Assembly: GCA_023443925.1 (NCBI GenBank)
Contig: JAEZSL010000427.1
Coordinates: forward strand, 1-49,715
Reading direction: 5' to 3'
Length of the DNA: 49,715 bases
DNA from: Bacillota bacterium
GTDB taxonomy: Bacteria > Bacillota_A > Clostridia > Lachnospirales > Lachnospiraceae
Each line of letters begins with the position of its first letter. Position 1 is the first letter of the stretch. The translations under genes and the position numbers were made by a program. A model generated the notes under the pieces. It searched no databases. It saw only the letters and a program-made list of their open reading frames with translations, and was not told the origin of the DNA. Of the stretch, positions 1 through 8,979 are shown piece by piece.

Positions 1-225
1 AGAGTAGGTAATCCATATCACATTTCTAATCTACGATTTTTGTTATGAAAGCCGTAGGTCTATTAAAGTTACCCTTCTGTAAGAAAACCAAATCAAAATA
101 CTTCTTGACTATTTACCAAATTGCTTTCATATTCTGAAATATAACAGCAAATTACATGCACCATTGTTGAACTTATATACTATACCTTCTCTGTAATTTC
201 AGAGTTTAACAATAATACCATTTAC

Positions 226-254
226 TTGACTTATCATTTACATAGTTATATAAT
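226..254 (+). promoter_or_regulatory. Predicted sigma-A promoter for the TetR gene at 390
   Basis: TTGACT (226-231), a 17-base spacer and TATAAT (249-254) read toward the TetR gene. Transcription would start near 261, giving a leader of about 130 bases. That leader contains a small hairpin with arms GATGATG and CATCATC at 325-341, which could be an operator or RNA stem. Nothing else is evident in positions 1-225. Confidence 0.6.
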
Positions 255-389
255 ACTGACACAATGTCTATTTTACAACCATCAGTTTATTTATTATTGA
301 TACGTAATCGACATAATTCATAAAGATGATGTTTCATCATCATACTTTAGGTAATTGTTTGAAAATATACTACGAAAGGACATTCATCC

Positions 390-953
390 ATGGAAAAAAA
401 AGAAAATCAACGTATCAGACTTACAAAAACACTTCTGAAAAACAGTTTAATTGACCTGATGAATAAAAAATCCATTAATAAAATTACAGTCAAAGAGCTT
501 TGTGAGAATGCAGGGATTAATCGCTCAACTTTCTACCTCTATTATACGGATCATTTTGCACTGTTAAAAGAAATCGAAGATAATCTCTTGTTTAATGCCA
601 GGGAACATCTAAAAAATATAGACTCCGATTTAAACAGTCTTCATTATCTTCAAGAATTGTTAAATTATATGAGAAAAGATTCTGATATTTTTTACACCCT
701 GTTATGCTGTCAGGAAAATCTGTCTTTCCAGACTGCTTTTATTGAGATCTCTATCAGTAATTTAAAAAGTAAACTAAGCTTACGATGTGAAGAGAGAATC
801 GCCGACTATATATACCGTTACTTAATTATGGGTTGTTTAAGTTTAATTACAAAGTGGTTTGAATCCGGTTTTGATATGAGTTCGGAGGAATTGGCGGAAA
901 TGATTTTTAAATTATCAGATAATGCCATATCCATATATGATGACATGAAATGA
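390..953 (+). CDS. TetR/AcrR family transcriptional regulator
   Basis: A 187-residue protein with the TetR DNA-binding domain at about residues 8-55: a helix beginning RLTKTLLKNSLIDLM, then ITVKELCENAGINRSTFYLYY, the typical recognition helix. The C-terminal half, about 130 residues, is a helical ligand/dimer domain that I cannot assign to a ligand; the tail SSEELAEMIFKL is typical of TetR proteins. GAAAGGA precedes the ATG. It stands alone, convergent with the ene-reductase gene at 1201-3138 and separated from it by a terminator. It may regulate itself from the promoter at 226-254. Its target is unknown. Confidence 0.85.
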   Translation: MEKKENQRIRLTKTLLKNSLIDLMNKKSINKITVKELCENAGINRSTFYLYYTDHFALLKEIEDNLLFNAREHLKNIDSDLNSLHYLQELLNYMRKDSDIFYTLLCCQENLSFQTAFIEISISNLKSKLSLRCEERIADYIYRYLIMGCLSLITKWFESGFDMSSEELAEMIFKLSDNAISIYDDMK

Positions 954-1137
954 TTCTATAGATGCGTAATTTACAAATAAGAAATTGAACCTTTTTCTGC
1001 TTAAACTTAGAAAAGCTTCAACATTTGCTTCTGTTCTGCATTGTAAAACTTTTCAACTACATGTTACTACATTGGGGTATATCAAGTTCATCGGCACGAA
1101 TAATAAGAATTGTACCCCGGATCAACCGTAAGTAAAG

Positions 1138-1181
1138 AAAGGCACAGTCTTTTAAAATTTTTTAAATGACAATGCCTTTTT
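1138..1181 (+). terminator. Rho-independent terminator between convergent genes
   Basis: Arms AAAGGCA (1138-1144) and TGCCTTT (1173-1179) enclose a further AT-rich pairing and are followed by T residues on the + strand. It serves the TetR gene ending at 953 and may also work for the opposing ene-reductase gene ending at 1201. Confidence 0.6.
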
Positions 1182-1200
1182 ATATTATAAACCAGAATTA

Positions 1201-3138
1201 TTAGATCGCCCTTGCAGCCTCGTTGGCTTCAGCTACCGCATTTAATGCTCTTCTTGCCCGTACAGCATCACCGATTATCTGAAAGGCTATGTCGTGTTTC
1301 ATACAAAAAGAACTGATTTCTTCTGTACTGCGTGACTTTGCACCTATAGCAGATACAACACAGTCACAGGGAATTTCCTCTAGCACTCCCTCTTTTTCAA
1401 CCAGGACAGCCTCTTCCTTGATTTCAATGCATTTTGCATTAGTAATTGTCCTTACTCCTGCTTCATATAAGCTTTCCATAACACATATATTACGGAGCTG
1501 TCCCAGGTCTTTTGCTACCTTGTCAAGCATCTCCACTACGGTTATACTATCTGTACTTCCATAAACAAATTCTGCAACCTCTAACCCCACCAGGCCTCCG
1601 CCTATTATAACTACCCGGCCGGATACTTTTTTATTTCCTGCGAGTACTTCATGCGAATTAGTTACATTGGGTAGATTTACTCCGGGAATCTGCAGCTGTA
1701 TCGGAACGGAGCCTATTGCAACAATGACTTCGTCCGGGTTTATTTCTTGGATTAATCCGGTTGTAACAGGTGTATTCAACCTCGCTTCGATCCCTTCTAA
1801 TGCAACCTGTGCTCCCATGGCCAAGGCTGCCGCTTTCATTTCTTCTTTTCTGGGAGCCTCTCCTGCCAGGGCAAACTGTCCACCTAACGAAGGAGATGCT
1901 TCGCAAAGTATCGGATTATGTCCCCGTCTTTTTAACTGCAAAGCCGCTTCCATACCCGCAATACCGCCTCCGGCAATTAATACCTTTTTCGGGTTATCCG
2001 CTTTAACTAATTTGCATTCGGCCTCCCTGCCCAGCGCAGGGTTTCTGAGACAGGTGATATATGGCATCTCTTCCGATACAAAGCCGTCATAGCAGCCCTG
2101 ATTACAGCCTACACAACGGACTATATATTCTTCTCTGCCTTCTGATGCTTTATTACAGAATTCAGGATCTGCCAGTTGTGCACGTCCTATTACGACCATA
2201 TCTGCCATTTCCTTTTGGAGGATGTCTTCGGCCTGGGCAGGGTCATTAATCCTGCCAACTGCAACTGTAATCATGCCGGTCTCTTTCCTAATTCTAGCGG
2301 CATTTTTAACATTAAAACCTCTTGGCAGATCAATGGGAGGAACTTCATATTTAATTGCCGCACTGGAAAAGTTTCCCCTTGAAACATCCAGCACATCCAC
2401 ACCTGCTGTTTTAGCCATCTTGCAAAACTCGATGACTTCCTCAATCGTCAGGCCTCCCTCCAGATAATCGTCGTGGGCATCAATTCTCATAAACAGAGGC
2501 ATGTCCTCCGGGATATTCTTACGTATAGCTTCAATACATTCGATTAAGAATCTGGCACGGTTTCTAAGCTCTCCGCCGTATTCATCCGTCCGCCTGTTAA
2601 AATATGGGCTTAAAAAGGAATGAGGCGTATAATTGTGTCCGGCATGAAACTCTACCGTATCAAATCCTGCCTCTACTGCCCTTCTGGCACTTTCTCCAAA
2701 TGCATTTACCGCTTCCTTTATCGTGTCCAGAGTAGCGCCAGGAAGAGTGTATTCTGTATCTGGCACCGGCATGGGACTTGGAATAATAATCATCTGATTC
2801 GGATCACTTGCAACCGCTAAACCTCCAAGCCATAGCTGTATACCGGCTTTACCTCCGGCTTCATGAATAGCTTCCGTAAATTTTTTGAGTCCTGATATAT
2901 ATTTATCGTCGCTGACTGCCAGAAACTTCTTTGGAGAAGCCTTATCATAAACGGAACAAACTTCCGTAAAACTTAATCCGCAGCCACCCTCTGCTCTCGC
3001 TACCTGATAGTCTATAAGCTGCTGTGTAACGAACTTATCCTCCGTTGCCATCTTAGTTCCCATAGCCGGAAAAATAATTCGGTTCTTTAATTCCAATCCT
3101 CTAAGTTTTATTGGAGTAAAAAGATTGCTGTAAGCCAT
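1201..3138 (-). CDS. Old Yellow Enzyme-type NADH:flavin oxidoreductase (2,4-dienoyl-CoA reductase/enoate reductase family)
   Basis: A 645-residue flavoenzyme predicted to reduce activated C=C bonds with NAD(P)H in the cytoplasm. Residues 1-340 form the FMN TIM barrel; HAGH (165-168) followed by the NRRTDEYGG stretch is the family signature. Cys342, Cys345, Cys349 and Cys363 match the [4Fe-4S] ligand pattern C-x2-C-x3-C-x13-C. A dinucleotide fold begins near 388 (AGGGIAGMEAA) and a second near 506 (IIGGGLVGLEVAE), as in FadH, enoate reductases and bile-acid BaiCD/BaiH-like proteins. Length is normal. GGGAGG precedes the ATG. The TetR gene at 3415-3999 lies just upstream on the same strand and is a plausible regulator. 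The exact substrate cannot be read from the sequence. Confidence 0.9.
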   Translation of the reverse strand: MAYSNLFTPIKLRGLELKNRIIFPAMGTKMATEDKFVTQQLIDYQVARAEGGCGLSFTEVCSVYDKASPKKFLAVSDDKYISGLKKFTEAIHEAGGKAGIQLWLGGLAVASDPNQMIIIPSPMPVPDTEYTLPGATLDTIKEAVNAFGESARRAVEAGFDTVEFHAGHNYTPHSFLSPYFNRRTDEYGGELRNRARFLIECIEAIRKNIPEDMPLFMRIDAHDDYLEGGLTIEEVIEFCKMAKTAGVDVLDVSRGNFSSAAIKYEVPPIDLPRGFNVKNAARIRKETGMITVAVGRINDPAQAEDILQKEMADMVVIGRAQLADPEFCNKASEGREEYIVRCVGCNQGCYDGFVSEEMPYITCLRNPALGREAECKLVKADNPKKVLIAGGGIAGMEAALQLKRRGHNPILCEASPSLGGQFALAGEAPRKEEMKAAALAMGAQVALEGIEARLNTPVTTGLIQEINPDEVIVAIGSVPIQLQIPGVNLPNVTNSHEVLAGNKKVSGRVVIIGGGLVGLEVAEFVYGSTDSITVVEMLDKVAKDLGQLRNICVMESLYEAGVRTITNAKCIEIKEEAVLVEKEGVLEEIPCDCVVSAIGAKSRSTEEISSFCMKHDIAFQIIGDAVRARRALNAVAEANEAARAI

Positions 3139-3228
3139 AATAAACCTCCCGTTAATGATATATTATTAATAGAAACCCAAATATTAAATAATTGCTAATT
3201 ACCAGATACCATTTAATTCTTGGTGATA

Positions 3229-3270
3229 ATTATAATACATTGTTATTTTTTAATCAATATGTTTAAAACA
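3229..3270 (-). promoter_or_regulatory. Promoter and candidate operator for the ene-reductase gene
   Basis: On the minus strand TTGATT (3257-3252), a 17-base spacer and TATAAT (3234-3229) point at the gene starting at 3138. Directly upstream of the -35 box lies an odd-centred palindrome with arms ATGTTT and AAACAT (3258-3270), followed by more TTTTGTTTT-like sequence. It could bind the neighbouring TetR protein; that link is inference. Confidence 0.5.
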
Positions 3271-3317
3271 TTTTGTTTTAATCCATCCTATTTATAATAA
3301 TATCGGTTGCATTACCG

Positions 3318-3370
3318 AATCAAAAAGCTTTCATATCGTACTGATGGTACGGTATGAAAGCTTTTTGATT
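3318..3370 (-). terminator. Long hairpin terminator behind the TetR gene at 3415-3999
   Basis: Arms of about 18 bases start AATCAAAAAGC (3318) and end GCTTTTTGATT (3370), with an inner CGTAC/GTACG extension. The run of T within the distal arm fits a terminator in either direction. It separates the TetR gene from the ene-reductase gene, so the two are probably not cotranscribed. Confidence 0.65.
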
Positions 3371-3414
3371 TGAACTTTTATTTCGTTTATAAATTCACTG
3401 TACTTTGCATTTTA

Positions 3415-3999
3415 TTAATAATCTAACTTCATTTTCAGCATATGAAGCAGATTATTAATATAAGTTAACCTGGTTTCTTTAACCTCTAAAATCTCAGAAT
3501 CAAATTGGGAAAACCCGTTAACTTCTATGGGATAATTAATGGAAGCCCAGAATATCATACGTTTATACTGTATATCCCTGCCTTTACTGCCTATGAAATC
3601 ATCCAGAATAAGATTTATCCCGTCCGTCATCTCCTGAGACACTTCAAGAACCTTTTTTGATATATCATCACCGTTTTCCCTCGCGTCCTTTAAAAGGAAT
3701 GTAATTCCGGGGAAACGGATATTATATTCCATAATTTCATTTGCGGAGAATACCAGTTTTTCTTCATTTCCATATTCTGTCCTAAGGATTTCAGTTATAG
3801 AGAGAGTGTTGGTAATATAAAGTTCTTTCGCCTGTCTTAACATTTCCTCCTTAGACCGGAAATAATAATTAATGGCGCTTACATTTACACCTGCCTCTTT
3901 GGCTATCGCTCTGACAGAAATGGAACAGGAATGATTCTTACCAATTAAATATAAGGCTCTGTCCAGTATTTTTTCTTCTACATTTCGTAATTCTCGCAA
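3415..3999 (-). CDS. TetR family transcriptional regulator
   Basis: A 194-residue regulator. The N-terminal helix-turn-helix includes SVRAIAKEAGVNVSAINYYF and ends in a YYFRSKEEML-type helix. I place the start at a TTG (3999) because AGGGG lies six bases before it; a TTG at 4014 has no ribosome binding site. The C-terminal domain (about 55-194) is unassigned. The gene precedes the Old Yellow Enzyme gene on the same strand, behind its own terminator, and is the best candidate regulator for it. Confidence 0.85.
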   Translation of the reverse strand: MRELRNVEEKILDRALYLIGKNHSCSISVRAIAKEAGVNVSAINYYFRSKEEMLRQAKELYITNTLSITEILRTEYGNEEKLVFSANEIMEYNIRFPGITFLLKDARENGDDISKKVLEVSQEMTDGINLILDDFIGSKGRDIQYKRMIFWASINYPIEVNGFSQFDSEILEVKETRLTYINNLLHMLKMKLDY

Positions 4000-4108
4000 T
4001 TTTAACCCCTTCAAAAATAAATATTATTCATATTCTTTATCGTTTCTTATTTTAGCACATCAGTCAGATTCATTAAAGATTTTAAATTTCCCCTCTCAAT
4101 AATCAGAA

Positions 4109-5527
4109 TCATCCTAGTCTTTCCCCATTCACATTAGCCTGTTCATCTTCCTCCACCGGAATCATAATGTATTTTTTTCCGTCAATGACCTGTGCCTTGA
4201 TTTGACTCTTCTTCTCGGGTTTTACCTGAAGAACAATATCATAGTTCTCCCCGGAGTTATTTTCATCTGTTCTTTCAATTTCGTAGCTGTTTTCATCTAT
4301 CGAATGATCATTCGTGTTAATTTCCTGGATTTTACCGTCTTCATTTATACTGTCTTCATCCAGGCCGGTTTCGTAATTATCACCGGTATCCTCTCCAAGC
4401 TCTGTTTCTTCTGCTAAGTGGGTTACTCCTTCTCCCCTTAATCGAGTTTGACGTGTGTTCGTTGCTTCTTCTAATTTTTCCTGCAGCTGCTGAACTTTTT
4501 CAGCCAGTGCTTTTTCAACTTTGCGCTTCTCATTTTCCGCCAACACCTTTTTATCCAGGAGGTGTTCAACAGCGGGTGGCTCCTCACTGAAGTTCTCCGT
4601 ATAGGCAGTCTCAATTTTGGATATGAGTTCTTCCGGCAGGCCGCTATCAGATAAAATCTCCTGTACGGTTTCATTGGTCAGGATAACCGGTTCTTCGGAG
4701 GAATCAGAGACTGCTGCCTGTTCTTCCGCCAGCTGTCCCAGGCTTTCCTGGATATCGCTGAAGATCCTGGTACTTTTTTCTGAGTCGGCTACTGAATTTT
4801 TAATTATATTCTGGAAAATATTTTTCTTTTCGGCAGCCGTAACTTTTACCGGACAGCCAAGAACCAGTTCCATTAATTCTTTGTGTGGTTCGATTGGATT
4901 TTTTTCATAGAACATAACCGAATGAATATCCGTGCTGCGGTCTGTAAATGCAGGAAATATAAAACCGTTTTCCGGTGCTCCTACAACCCAGTCTCTTCTT
5001 CTTGGCCCGAATTTGTTTTCATCTTCCAGATATCCAAGTCCCGGCTTAGTCAGCGCCACCGGACAGATAGCCGCCAGCAAATATTCATATACCTCTTCCG
5101 ATTCATCCAATCTACGGTTATCCGAGGTTTTCGTCATAACATCGTACGCATCATGGAAAATAAGGATCAGATAATTCCCCGCATAATCATAACTGTCGAT
5201 AATGAGCTGATAGAATGTTTCCAGCAGTTCATCATTCTTTAATTTACTTTCTCTTAATCCCAATAAAAACTGCTGTTTACCACCGGTTTTTTCCTCTTCT
5301 AAAGGAAATGCCAGTTCCAGCAGGTTATTACCAAGCGTTCCGGAAAGCGTTTTTTTTGCTATCTCCAGATACTTATAAAATTCTTCCTCCTCCAGGTTTA
5401 AAAATGTCTCATTTAACCGCAGCACGATTTCTCTTTCTGCATTCACATAACAGCCGCGCAGTTTGGTAAAAGTACACCCGGATTTCTTTAGCCTGCTTTT
5501 TATTTCAAATACTTCTTTTCTGTTCAT
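4109..5527 (-). CDS. DUF4317 family protein
   Basis: A 472-residue soluble protein. Its N-terminal 300 residues match my memory of the DUF4317 family of Clostridia (opening MNRKEVFEIKSRLKKSGCTF, then a conserved GCYVN). The family has no established function. Residues about 315-365 form a Lys/Glu-rich probable coiled coil (ENEKRKVEKALAEKVQQLQEKL), and residues about 370-450 are acidic and low-complexity, rich in Glu, Asp and Asn. No signal peptide or membrane segment is present. GGAGG precedes the ATG. It begins 20 bases after the lipoprotein gene at 5548-6450, so the two probably form one transcript. Confidence 0.8.
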   Translation of the reverse strand: MNRKEVFEIKSRLKKSGCTFTKLRGCYVNAEREIVLRLNETFLNLEEEEFYKYLEIAKKTLSGTLGNNLLELAFPLEEEKTGGKQQFLLGLRESKLKNDELLETFYQLIIDSYDYAGNYLILIFHDAYDVMTKTSDNRRLDESEEVYEYLLAAICPVALTKPGLGYLEDENKFGPRRRDWVVGAPENGFIFPAFTDRSTDIHSVMFYEKNPIEPHKELMELVLGCPVKVTAAEKKNIFQNIIKNSVADSEKSTRIFSDIQESLGQLAEEQAAVSDSSEEPVILTNETVQEILSDSGLPEELISKIETAYTENFSEEPPAVEHLLDKKVLAENEKRKVEKALAEKVQQLQEKLEEATNTRQTRLRGEGVTHLAEETELGEDTGDNYETGLDEDSINEDGKIQEINTNDHSIDENSYEIERTDENNSGENYDIVLQVKPEKKSQIKAQVIDGKKYIMIPVEEDEQANVNGERLG

Positions 5528-5547
5528 TTCTTGCCTCCATATTAGTG

Positions 5548-6450
5548 TTAAGAACTTGGCTCACTCCTAAGCTCTTGTATGTACCCGTGGTAATCCGCAT
5601 ATATGATGTTTTTAACATCAAGCATTGCTTTTTCATTTATGTAATCAACAGAGGATGTATTATAGTTAATCTCCTCAAAGTAATTTATATCTTCCCCGGC
5701 TTCATATCCTTTTTGGTTTTCATAATTAACGAATACTGCGAATAACTTGCCTTCGGCATTGTTTTTAAAAAAAGAGGACATCAGCTCCGACCATTCCTTT
5801 TGGGAAATCACCTCAAAATCAGAATTTATGGACCGAAATGTCAATGTCAAACTAATGTCTTCCGCTAATAAGTCTTCACAGGTCTTTACATCCGGTCTTA
5901 AAAAACCCGAAATATAGCTGCCCTCTGATCCTTCTAATGATACCTCCATATTGCAATTAACAAAATTCACAGTTTGTATGATATCATTAGCGTATGTAAT
6001 AAAAGAATCCTGTATGGCAGAAATATACTCCTGTGTAAGTACTTCATCCGACCATACATTATACAAGATATCAAATTCCTTCTTGTCCGTTGTCACCGTT
6101 GCTTTTACATAACCTCTGGCGTATCGGTTGATATCCGGCACCGCCGAACTGTCCCTGTCAATAAAATAAGGGGTTAAATCCGAGATTTTGGTCTTATCTC
6201 CGTAGGTATCCTTAACATATTCCCGGATTAATTTCTTCCCTTCTTTAACATCCTCGTTTCCTTTTTCTCTTTCACCGCTGCTGACACAGGCCGTTGAGGA
6301 TAGTGTTAATAGAAGCAACAAACAGATGGAAATTAATCTTTTGATTCTGAAATTATCCGTATTGCTGCTTATAACAAACGGCATCGTATCATAAAAACTT
6401 TCCAGACGTTCTCCCCTCTGTCTTATTTTAGTAGTACCGTTATTCTTCAT
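5548..6450 (-). CDS. Putative lipoprotein of unknown function
   Basis: A protein of about 300 residues with a hydrophobic stretch (ISICLLLLLTL) and a lipobox LSSTAC, placing the lipidated Cys near residue 55. I chose the ATG at 6450 because GGAG lies seven bases upstream; this leaves an unusually long cytoplasmic lead before the signal peptide, so an internal start such as the ATG at 6384 remains possible. The mature part (about 245 residues) shows no domain I recognise. It is the first gene of a likely two-gene unit with the DUF4317 gene. Coding and lipoprotein status are well supported; function is not. Confidence 0.75.
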   Translation of the reverse strand: MKNNGTTKIRQRGERLESFYDTMPFVISSNTDNFRIKRLISICLLLLLTLSSTACVSSGEREKGNEDVKEGKKLIREYVKDTYGDKTKISDLTPYFIDRDSSAVPDINRYARGYVKATVTTDKKEFDILYNVWSDEVLTQEYISAIQDSFITYANDIIQTVNFVNCNMEVSLEGSEGSYISGFLRPDVKTCEDLLAEDISLTLTFRSINSDFEVISQKEWSELMSSFFKNNAEGKLFAVFVNYENQKGYEAGEDINYFEEINYNTSSVDYINEKAMLDVKNIIYADYHGYIQELRSEPSS

Positions 6451-6496
6451 ACTGTTTCTCCACACCTTATCAGCCTTTCAGGAACTATTTACAACA

Positions 6497-6525
6497 ATGT
6501 TATCTTTTTATATTCCTGGTGTCAA
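6497..6525 (-). promoter_or_regulatory. Promoter for the lipoprotein/DUF4317 unit
   Basis: On the minus strand TTGACA (6525-6520), a 17-base spacer and TAACAT (6502-6497) lie about 45 bases ahead of the start at 6450. The -35 box is perfect; the -10 box matches four of six positions. Confidence 0.55.
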
Positions 6526-6550
6526 GCCAATTCTTTTATACGAACACCCT

Positions 6551-6620
6551 TGCACAACGTACAATGCACAACATACAATGCACAACGTATAATGCACACC
6601 ACGCAATGTATACCGCAAGC
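6551..6620. repeat. 14-bp tandem repeat, about 4.5 copies
   Basis: Units TGCACAACGTACAA (6551), TGCACAACATACAA (6565), TGCACAACGTATAA (6579) and TGCACACCACGCAA (6593) follow each other without gaps, with a degenerate fifth at 6607. The array is intergenic, between the GNAT gene ending at 6694 and the promoter of the lipoprotein gene. Function unknown; slipped-strand expansion is the likely origin. Confidence 0.85.
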
Positions 6621-6693
6621 CAGCTGACAGATGTTTTTCCCTCAAATCAGAATATGATAACTACGAATCCATTGATATACTAAGCTATTTTCT

Positions 6694-7251
6694 TTATTCC
6701 TTATCCTGCTGTTTCTCTTTTTGTTTTAAATAATCCAATTCGGTAAGTCTGTAGTATTTAAACATAGTGGGTACATTATCATAATTAATCTCACGGTTCT
6801 GGATAAATTCAAAGCCAAGTTTTTCAATCACTTTTTGTGAAGCAATATTATTCATTTTAACAATGGCACAGATATACCGGTGGGATCTGGTCTCAAAAAA
6901 CCAATCTACCAATGCTCCGGCCGCTTCCGTGGCATATCCGTTTTGCTGGTACTCATCAGCTATAGAATATAATATCTCAATTTCTCCATTAATTTTTTTC
7001 TGGGGAATCACCCCCACTATACCGATGCATACCAAATCGGTTTTTCTCACAATTGCCAGCACCTGCCAGGGCTCCAAATCATTGTTCAGACCGTTGATCC
7101 AGTTGATCCATTCTAATCCGGCCGCTTCATCCCTTAACACCATATCCGGCATTTCCTTTGCAACAGCCGGTCTTCTGCTGTTATAGGATACGGAACAGGC
7201 ATCCGTTTTAACAAAAGATCGAAGCAATAATCTTTCGGTTTTCAATTCCAT
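6694..7251 (-). CDS. GNAT family N-acetyltransferase (RimJ/RimL type)
   Basis: A 185-residue acetyltransferase opening MELKTERLLLRSF, the standard start of the RimL-like branch. The acetyl-CoA binding part is seen around residues 95-150 (YSIADEYQQNGYATEAAGALVDWFF), followed by the family pattern N-x-A-S-x-x-V-x-x-K-L-GF. The acceptor (ribosomal protein N-terminus, small molecule or other) cannot be told. GGGAGGA sits ten bases before the ATG. It is a single gene. Confidence 0.88.
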   Translation of the reverse strand: MELKTERLLLRSFVKTDACSVSYNSRRPAVAKEMPDMVLRDEAAGLEWINWINGLNNDLEPWQVLAIVRKTDLVCIGIVGVIPQKKINGEIEILYSIADEYQQNGYATEAAGALVDWFFETRSHRYICAIVKMNNIASQKVIEKLGFEFIQNREINYDNVPTMFKYYRLTELDYLKQKEKQQDKE

Positions 7252-7375
7252 TATAAACTCATCCTCCCACGTATAAAAGCATCGATATATTTTACCGCTT
7301 TCTTGCAGATACCTATACCTTAATCTTAATTGCTAATAATTTGTGAGGAAAGGATTTTCCATTTGAAATACTAAC

Positions 7376-7861
7376 TTAATTGATATACTTCAGATATTTT
7401 ACACCGTCTTCATTTTCTGAGATCTGAAAAGATAATTTATCTTCGGCGGATAATTTAATATAACTGCCTTCATATTCCCCAAAGTCAAATCCTATTTTTA
7501 AATCGGCCGGATAGCCATACAAATAGCAGACTACTTTACCGTTGTTTACAAACACCGTCTGTTCCATAGCCTCGTCATAGGTTTCTCTTATATTATCCCA
7601 TTTGTACCCAACGGTGTCGTATATTATCTTTTTAGGCGTATAAGGTAAAAAACTATAAAGAGTATCCCATTCAAAGATTGTCCACCCGGATAAATCTTCA
7701 ATTATGGCATTGCCGCTTATTACATTAAATGACCTGCTTAATCTTTCCGCATTTATATCCCAGATACCTTTTTTAAAGGGATTTAAAATAAACATCAACG
7801 CAGCGATTAAAAAAACTGCGATTCTCTTTGGATGTAACTTAAATTTCTTCTTTATTTTCAT
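7376..7861 (-). CDS. Hypothetical membrane-anchored protein
   Basis: A 161-residue protein with a basic start (MKIKKKFKLHPKR) and one hydrophobic segment at about residues 14-28, followed by a polar domain of about 130 residues with many aromatic and acidic residues. It reads as a single-pass or signal-anchored extracytoplasmic protein. No family is recognised. AGAGGA precedes the ATG. It lies between two acetyltransferase genes on the same strand with separate starts. Confidence 0.7.
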   Translation of the reverse strand: MKIKKKFKLHPKRIAVFLIAALMFILNPFKKGIWDINAERLSRSFNVISGNAIIEDLSGWTIFEWDTLYSFLPYTPKKIIYDTVGYKWDNIRETYDEAMEQTVFVNNGKVVCYLYGYPADLKIGFDFGEYEGSYIKLSAEDKLSFQISENEDGVKYLKYIN

Positions 7862-7945
7862 AAGTTATCCTCTTTCAGATCCACCGCTTATTCATCCGGA
7901 TGTAATCCATATGCTTAATTTGTAACCTCTTGTCCTTTTTCCCAT

Positions 7946-8506
7946 TTAAAGTATTTCAGAGCGATGCTCTATTTTACCATAAAGCAGACAATCATAATAT
8001 TTATCTTCAATAAAATAGTGGTCTCTTAACCGGCCCTCAAAAGCATATCCGTTCTTTTCCAGGATACGGGCAGAACCAACATTAACGTCTACCACATTGG
8101 CATGCAGCTTATGAAGTTTTAATATATCAAATGAAAAATCAGTCACCAAAGCGAGACTTTGTGTACCATACCCTTTTCCCCAACTGGCTTTATGAAAAAC
8201 ATACCCCACTTCTGCCTTTTTTGATTCCTCATCGAAGTTAAAAATCATAACAGTTCCAACCACTTTCTGTGTTGCTTTTTCAACTACAGAAGCATATAGG
8301 TGATTACCTGCTGCCTCACGGTTAATCATGGTTTCTATAAACGCTTTTGTCTCCTCCAGGGTTTTCATTAATTTCCAGCCGATAAATCTGGAGACATCCT
8401 CATCGGACGCATACTCAAATATTTCACCGGCATCCAACGTATGTAAGGGTTTAAAATAAACACTGTCCGCTTCCAGTGTATGAAATATACTTAAATTTGT
8501 ATCCAT
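7946..8506 (-). CDS. GNAT family N-acetyltransferase
   Basis: A 186-residue acetyltransferase of the RimJ/RimL type. The acetyl-CoA segment reads AEVGYVFHKASWGKGYGTQS, and the C-terminal NVGSARILEKNGYAFEGRLRD is the conserved end of the fold. I prefer the ATG at 8506, which has GGAAG eight bases upstream, over a TTG at 8521 whose only purine-rich stretch is too close. The substrate is unknown. It is not closely similar to the GNAT gene at 6694-7251, so the pair does not look like a recent duplication. Confidence 0.88.
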   Translation of the reverse strand: MDTNLSIFHTLEADSVYFKPLHTLDAGEIFEYASDEDVSRFIGWKLMKTLEETKAFIETMINREAAGNHLYASVVEKATQKVVGTVMIFNFDEESKKAEVGYVFHKASWGKGYGTQSLALVTDFSFDILKLHKLHANVVDVNVGSARILEKNGYAFEGRLRDHYFIEDKYYDCLLYGKIEHRSEIL

Positions 8507-8979
8507 ATTATACTCTTCCAATCCTTTCGTCTACTAATACTGCTTTTTAAATTCTACCCCAATTTACCTTCCCTTTCAAGAATATAGTTGCAAAAATTCA
8601 ACTCATACCTGCAAAATATTACAAATAACTCATAATTTGACAAAAAAGTTAAATTTTAACTTCCAATCCGCTGCCTCCTATGCTATCATATTATTGTTAT
8701 TTTAAATGCTGTTGGTATTCTCACAATATATAATCATCTTTCACTCTAATCAGTTAGGCCGCTGAATTATTAAAACAGAAAGTAACTTATATATTAAATA
8801 CTTAAATAAGCATTATCTATAAGGAATTTAGCAAATCAAGTAAGGTCAAATAACAGAAAAATCCACTCTCTTTTATGATACATTCGTATTTTTCAAAGAA
8901 TACTACTATTCTGAGACATTACTTTTCTTACAGTGATTCCTTATGACATTATCCAATATCGATGGGAGGACTAGTAACT
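8507..8979. other. Intergenic region between divergent genes
   Basis: This AT-rich stretch separates the GNAT gene from the lipoprotein gene. It holds a TTGACA (8637-8642) without a matching -10 box and an odd-centred palindrome with arms AAGTTAAA and TTTAACTT (8646-8662). I see no further gene and could not place the lipoprotein promoter. Confidence 0.4.

Noticed and set aside
1658..2820. Several open frames on both strands inside the Old Yellow Enzyme gene.
   Set aside because: All overlap a clearly coding frame with conserved catalytic and Fe-S motifs; none has its own translation signals.
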